From positions 372,001 to 436,000 of the forward strand of contig JASISA010000026.1 in the NCBI GenBank assembly GCA_031771865.1: a DNA stretch of 64,000 nucleotides. Reading direction: 5' to 3'. The position numbers and the translations under genes are program-made. Source of the DNA: Nothophaeocryptopus gaeumannii (taxonomy: Eukaryota > Ascomycota > Dothideomycetes > Mycosphaerellales > Mycosphaerellaceae). Below are positions 63,724 to 64,000 of this stretch, piece by piece. Positions within the stretch are counted from its first letter, which is position 1. Each line of letters begins with the position of its first letter. Under the pieces are notes generated by a model, which made no database searches, was not told the DNA's origin, and saw nothing but the letters and a program-made list of their open reading frames with translations.

Positions 63724-64000
63724 ACTTCTTCTTTTCCGCCACATTCTGTACCATCCGATTGCCAGACCGATAATTGCAAACGACTTCCGGAAAGAGAGAC
63801 GGTTGAATGGGGAAAGGTCAAAGGAAAAGGTAGCAAGCAGGGTAACGTGCGGAGAAGTCTCCGCCTTGGCCACTTCCATCAGGCGTCCTTCGCTCGCAGC
63901 CGCCCAGTAGTCGACCAAATCGCACATTCCGCATACGCGGAAAATCGTCAGATGTTGCTTTACAGCCTTGTCTGATCACAATATGTTATTTAAGGAGCTG
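63724..64000. other. Right edge of the window
   Basis: No gene could be supported. Confidence 0.3.

Overview
The window looks like nuclear DNA of a filamentous ascomycete, most likely a Dothideomycete (class inferred, not proven). Genes are interrupted by short introns of about 45-150 bases with GT...AG ends and, in several, CTAAC/CTGAC-like branch sites. The gene set is fungal: Prp43, Skb1/PRMT5, a fungal-type sulfite reductase beta subunit, acyltransferase 3, a CE16-like esterase, and small secreted cysteine-rich proteins. Transposon relics (Tad-like LINE, hAT) and AT-rich islands that look like old repeat-induced point mutation complete the picture.

Layout. 1-3.7 kb is a repeat-rich edge: a lysine-rich protein tail, a RING-like fragment, a LINE reverse-transcriptase relic and a 26-base palindrome. 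3.7-24.9 kb is a mostly intact core block: small secreted protein, acyltransferase 3, PRP43 and SKB1 sharing a 270-base divergent promoter, a 921-aa predicted GPI-anchored protein with thirteen CxC modules, sulfite reductase (1521 aa), a nuclear low-complexity protein with a two-CxxC zinc motif, and an SGNH esterase. 25-31 kb is decayed: F-box-like ORF, GMC oxidoreductase relic and MFS transporter relic. 31.9-33.5 kb holds an intact PLP enzyme-rhodanese fusion. 34.4-35.3 kb is an 851-base hAT element with both terminal inverted repeats and an 8-base target duplication. 36-38.4 kb has broken unknown genes around an AT-rich block. 39.8-58.5 kb is almost entirely minus-strand: a six-helix-type membrane protein, several lineage-restricted nuclear-looking proteins (some tandem or dispersed paralogues, some disrupted), and an intact flavin-dependent monooxygenase. 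58.5-64 kb has a disrupted transcription-factor-like gene, a second small secreted cysteine-rich protein, a 63-base minisatellite that codes for a 21-residue repeat, and a small CxxC protein.

Theme. Housekeeping genes are intact, while many accessory genes carry stops or frame changes. Where an intact relative lies in the same window (55.5 versus 54 kb; 20.5 versus 41.5 kb), comparison shows that the relative is broken. Residual sequencing indels are the main alternative for the frame changes, but not for the in-frame stops. Gene structures were built by hand from reading frames and splice signals; no database search was run.
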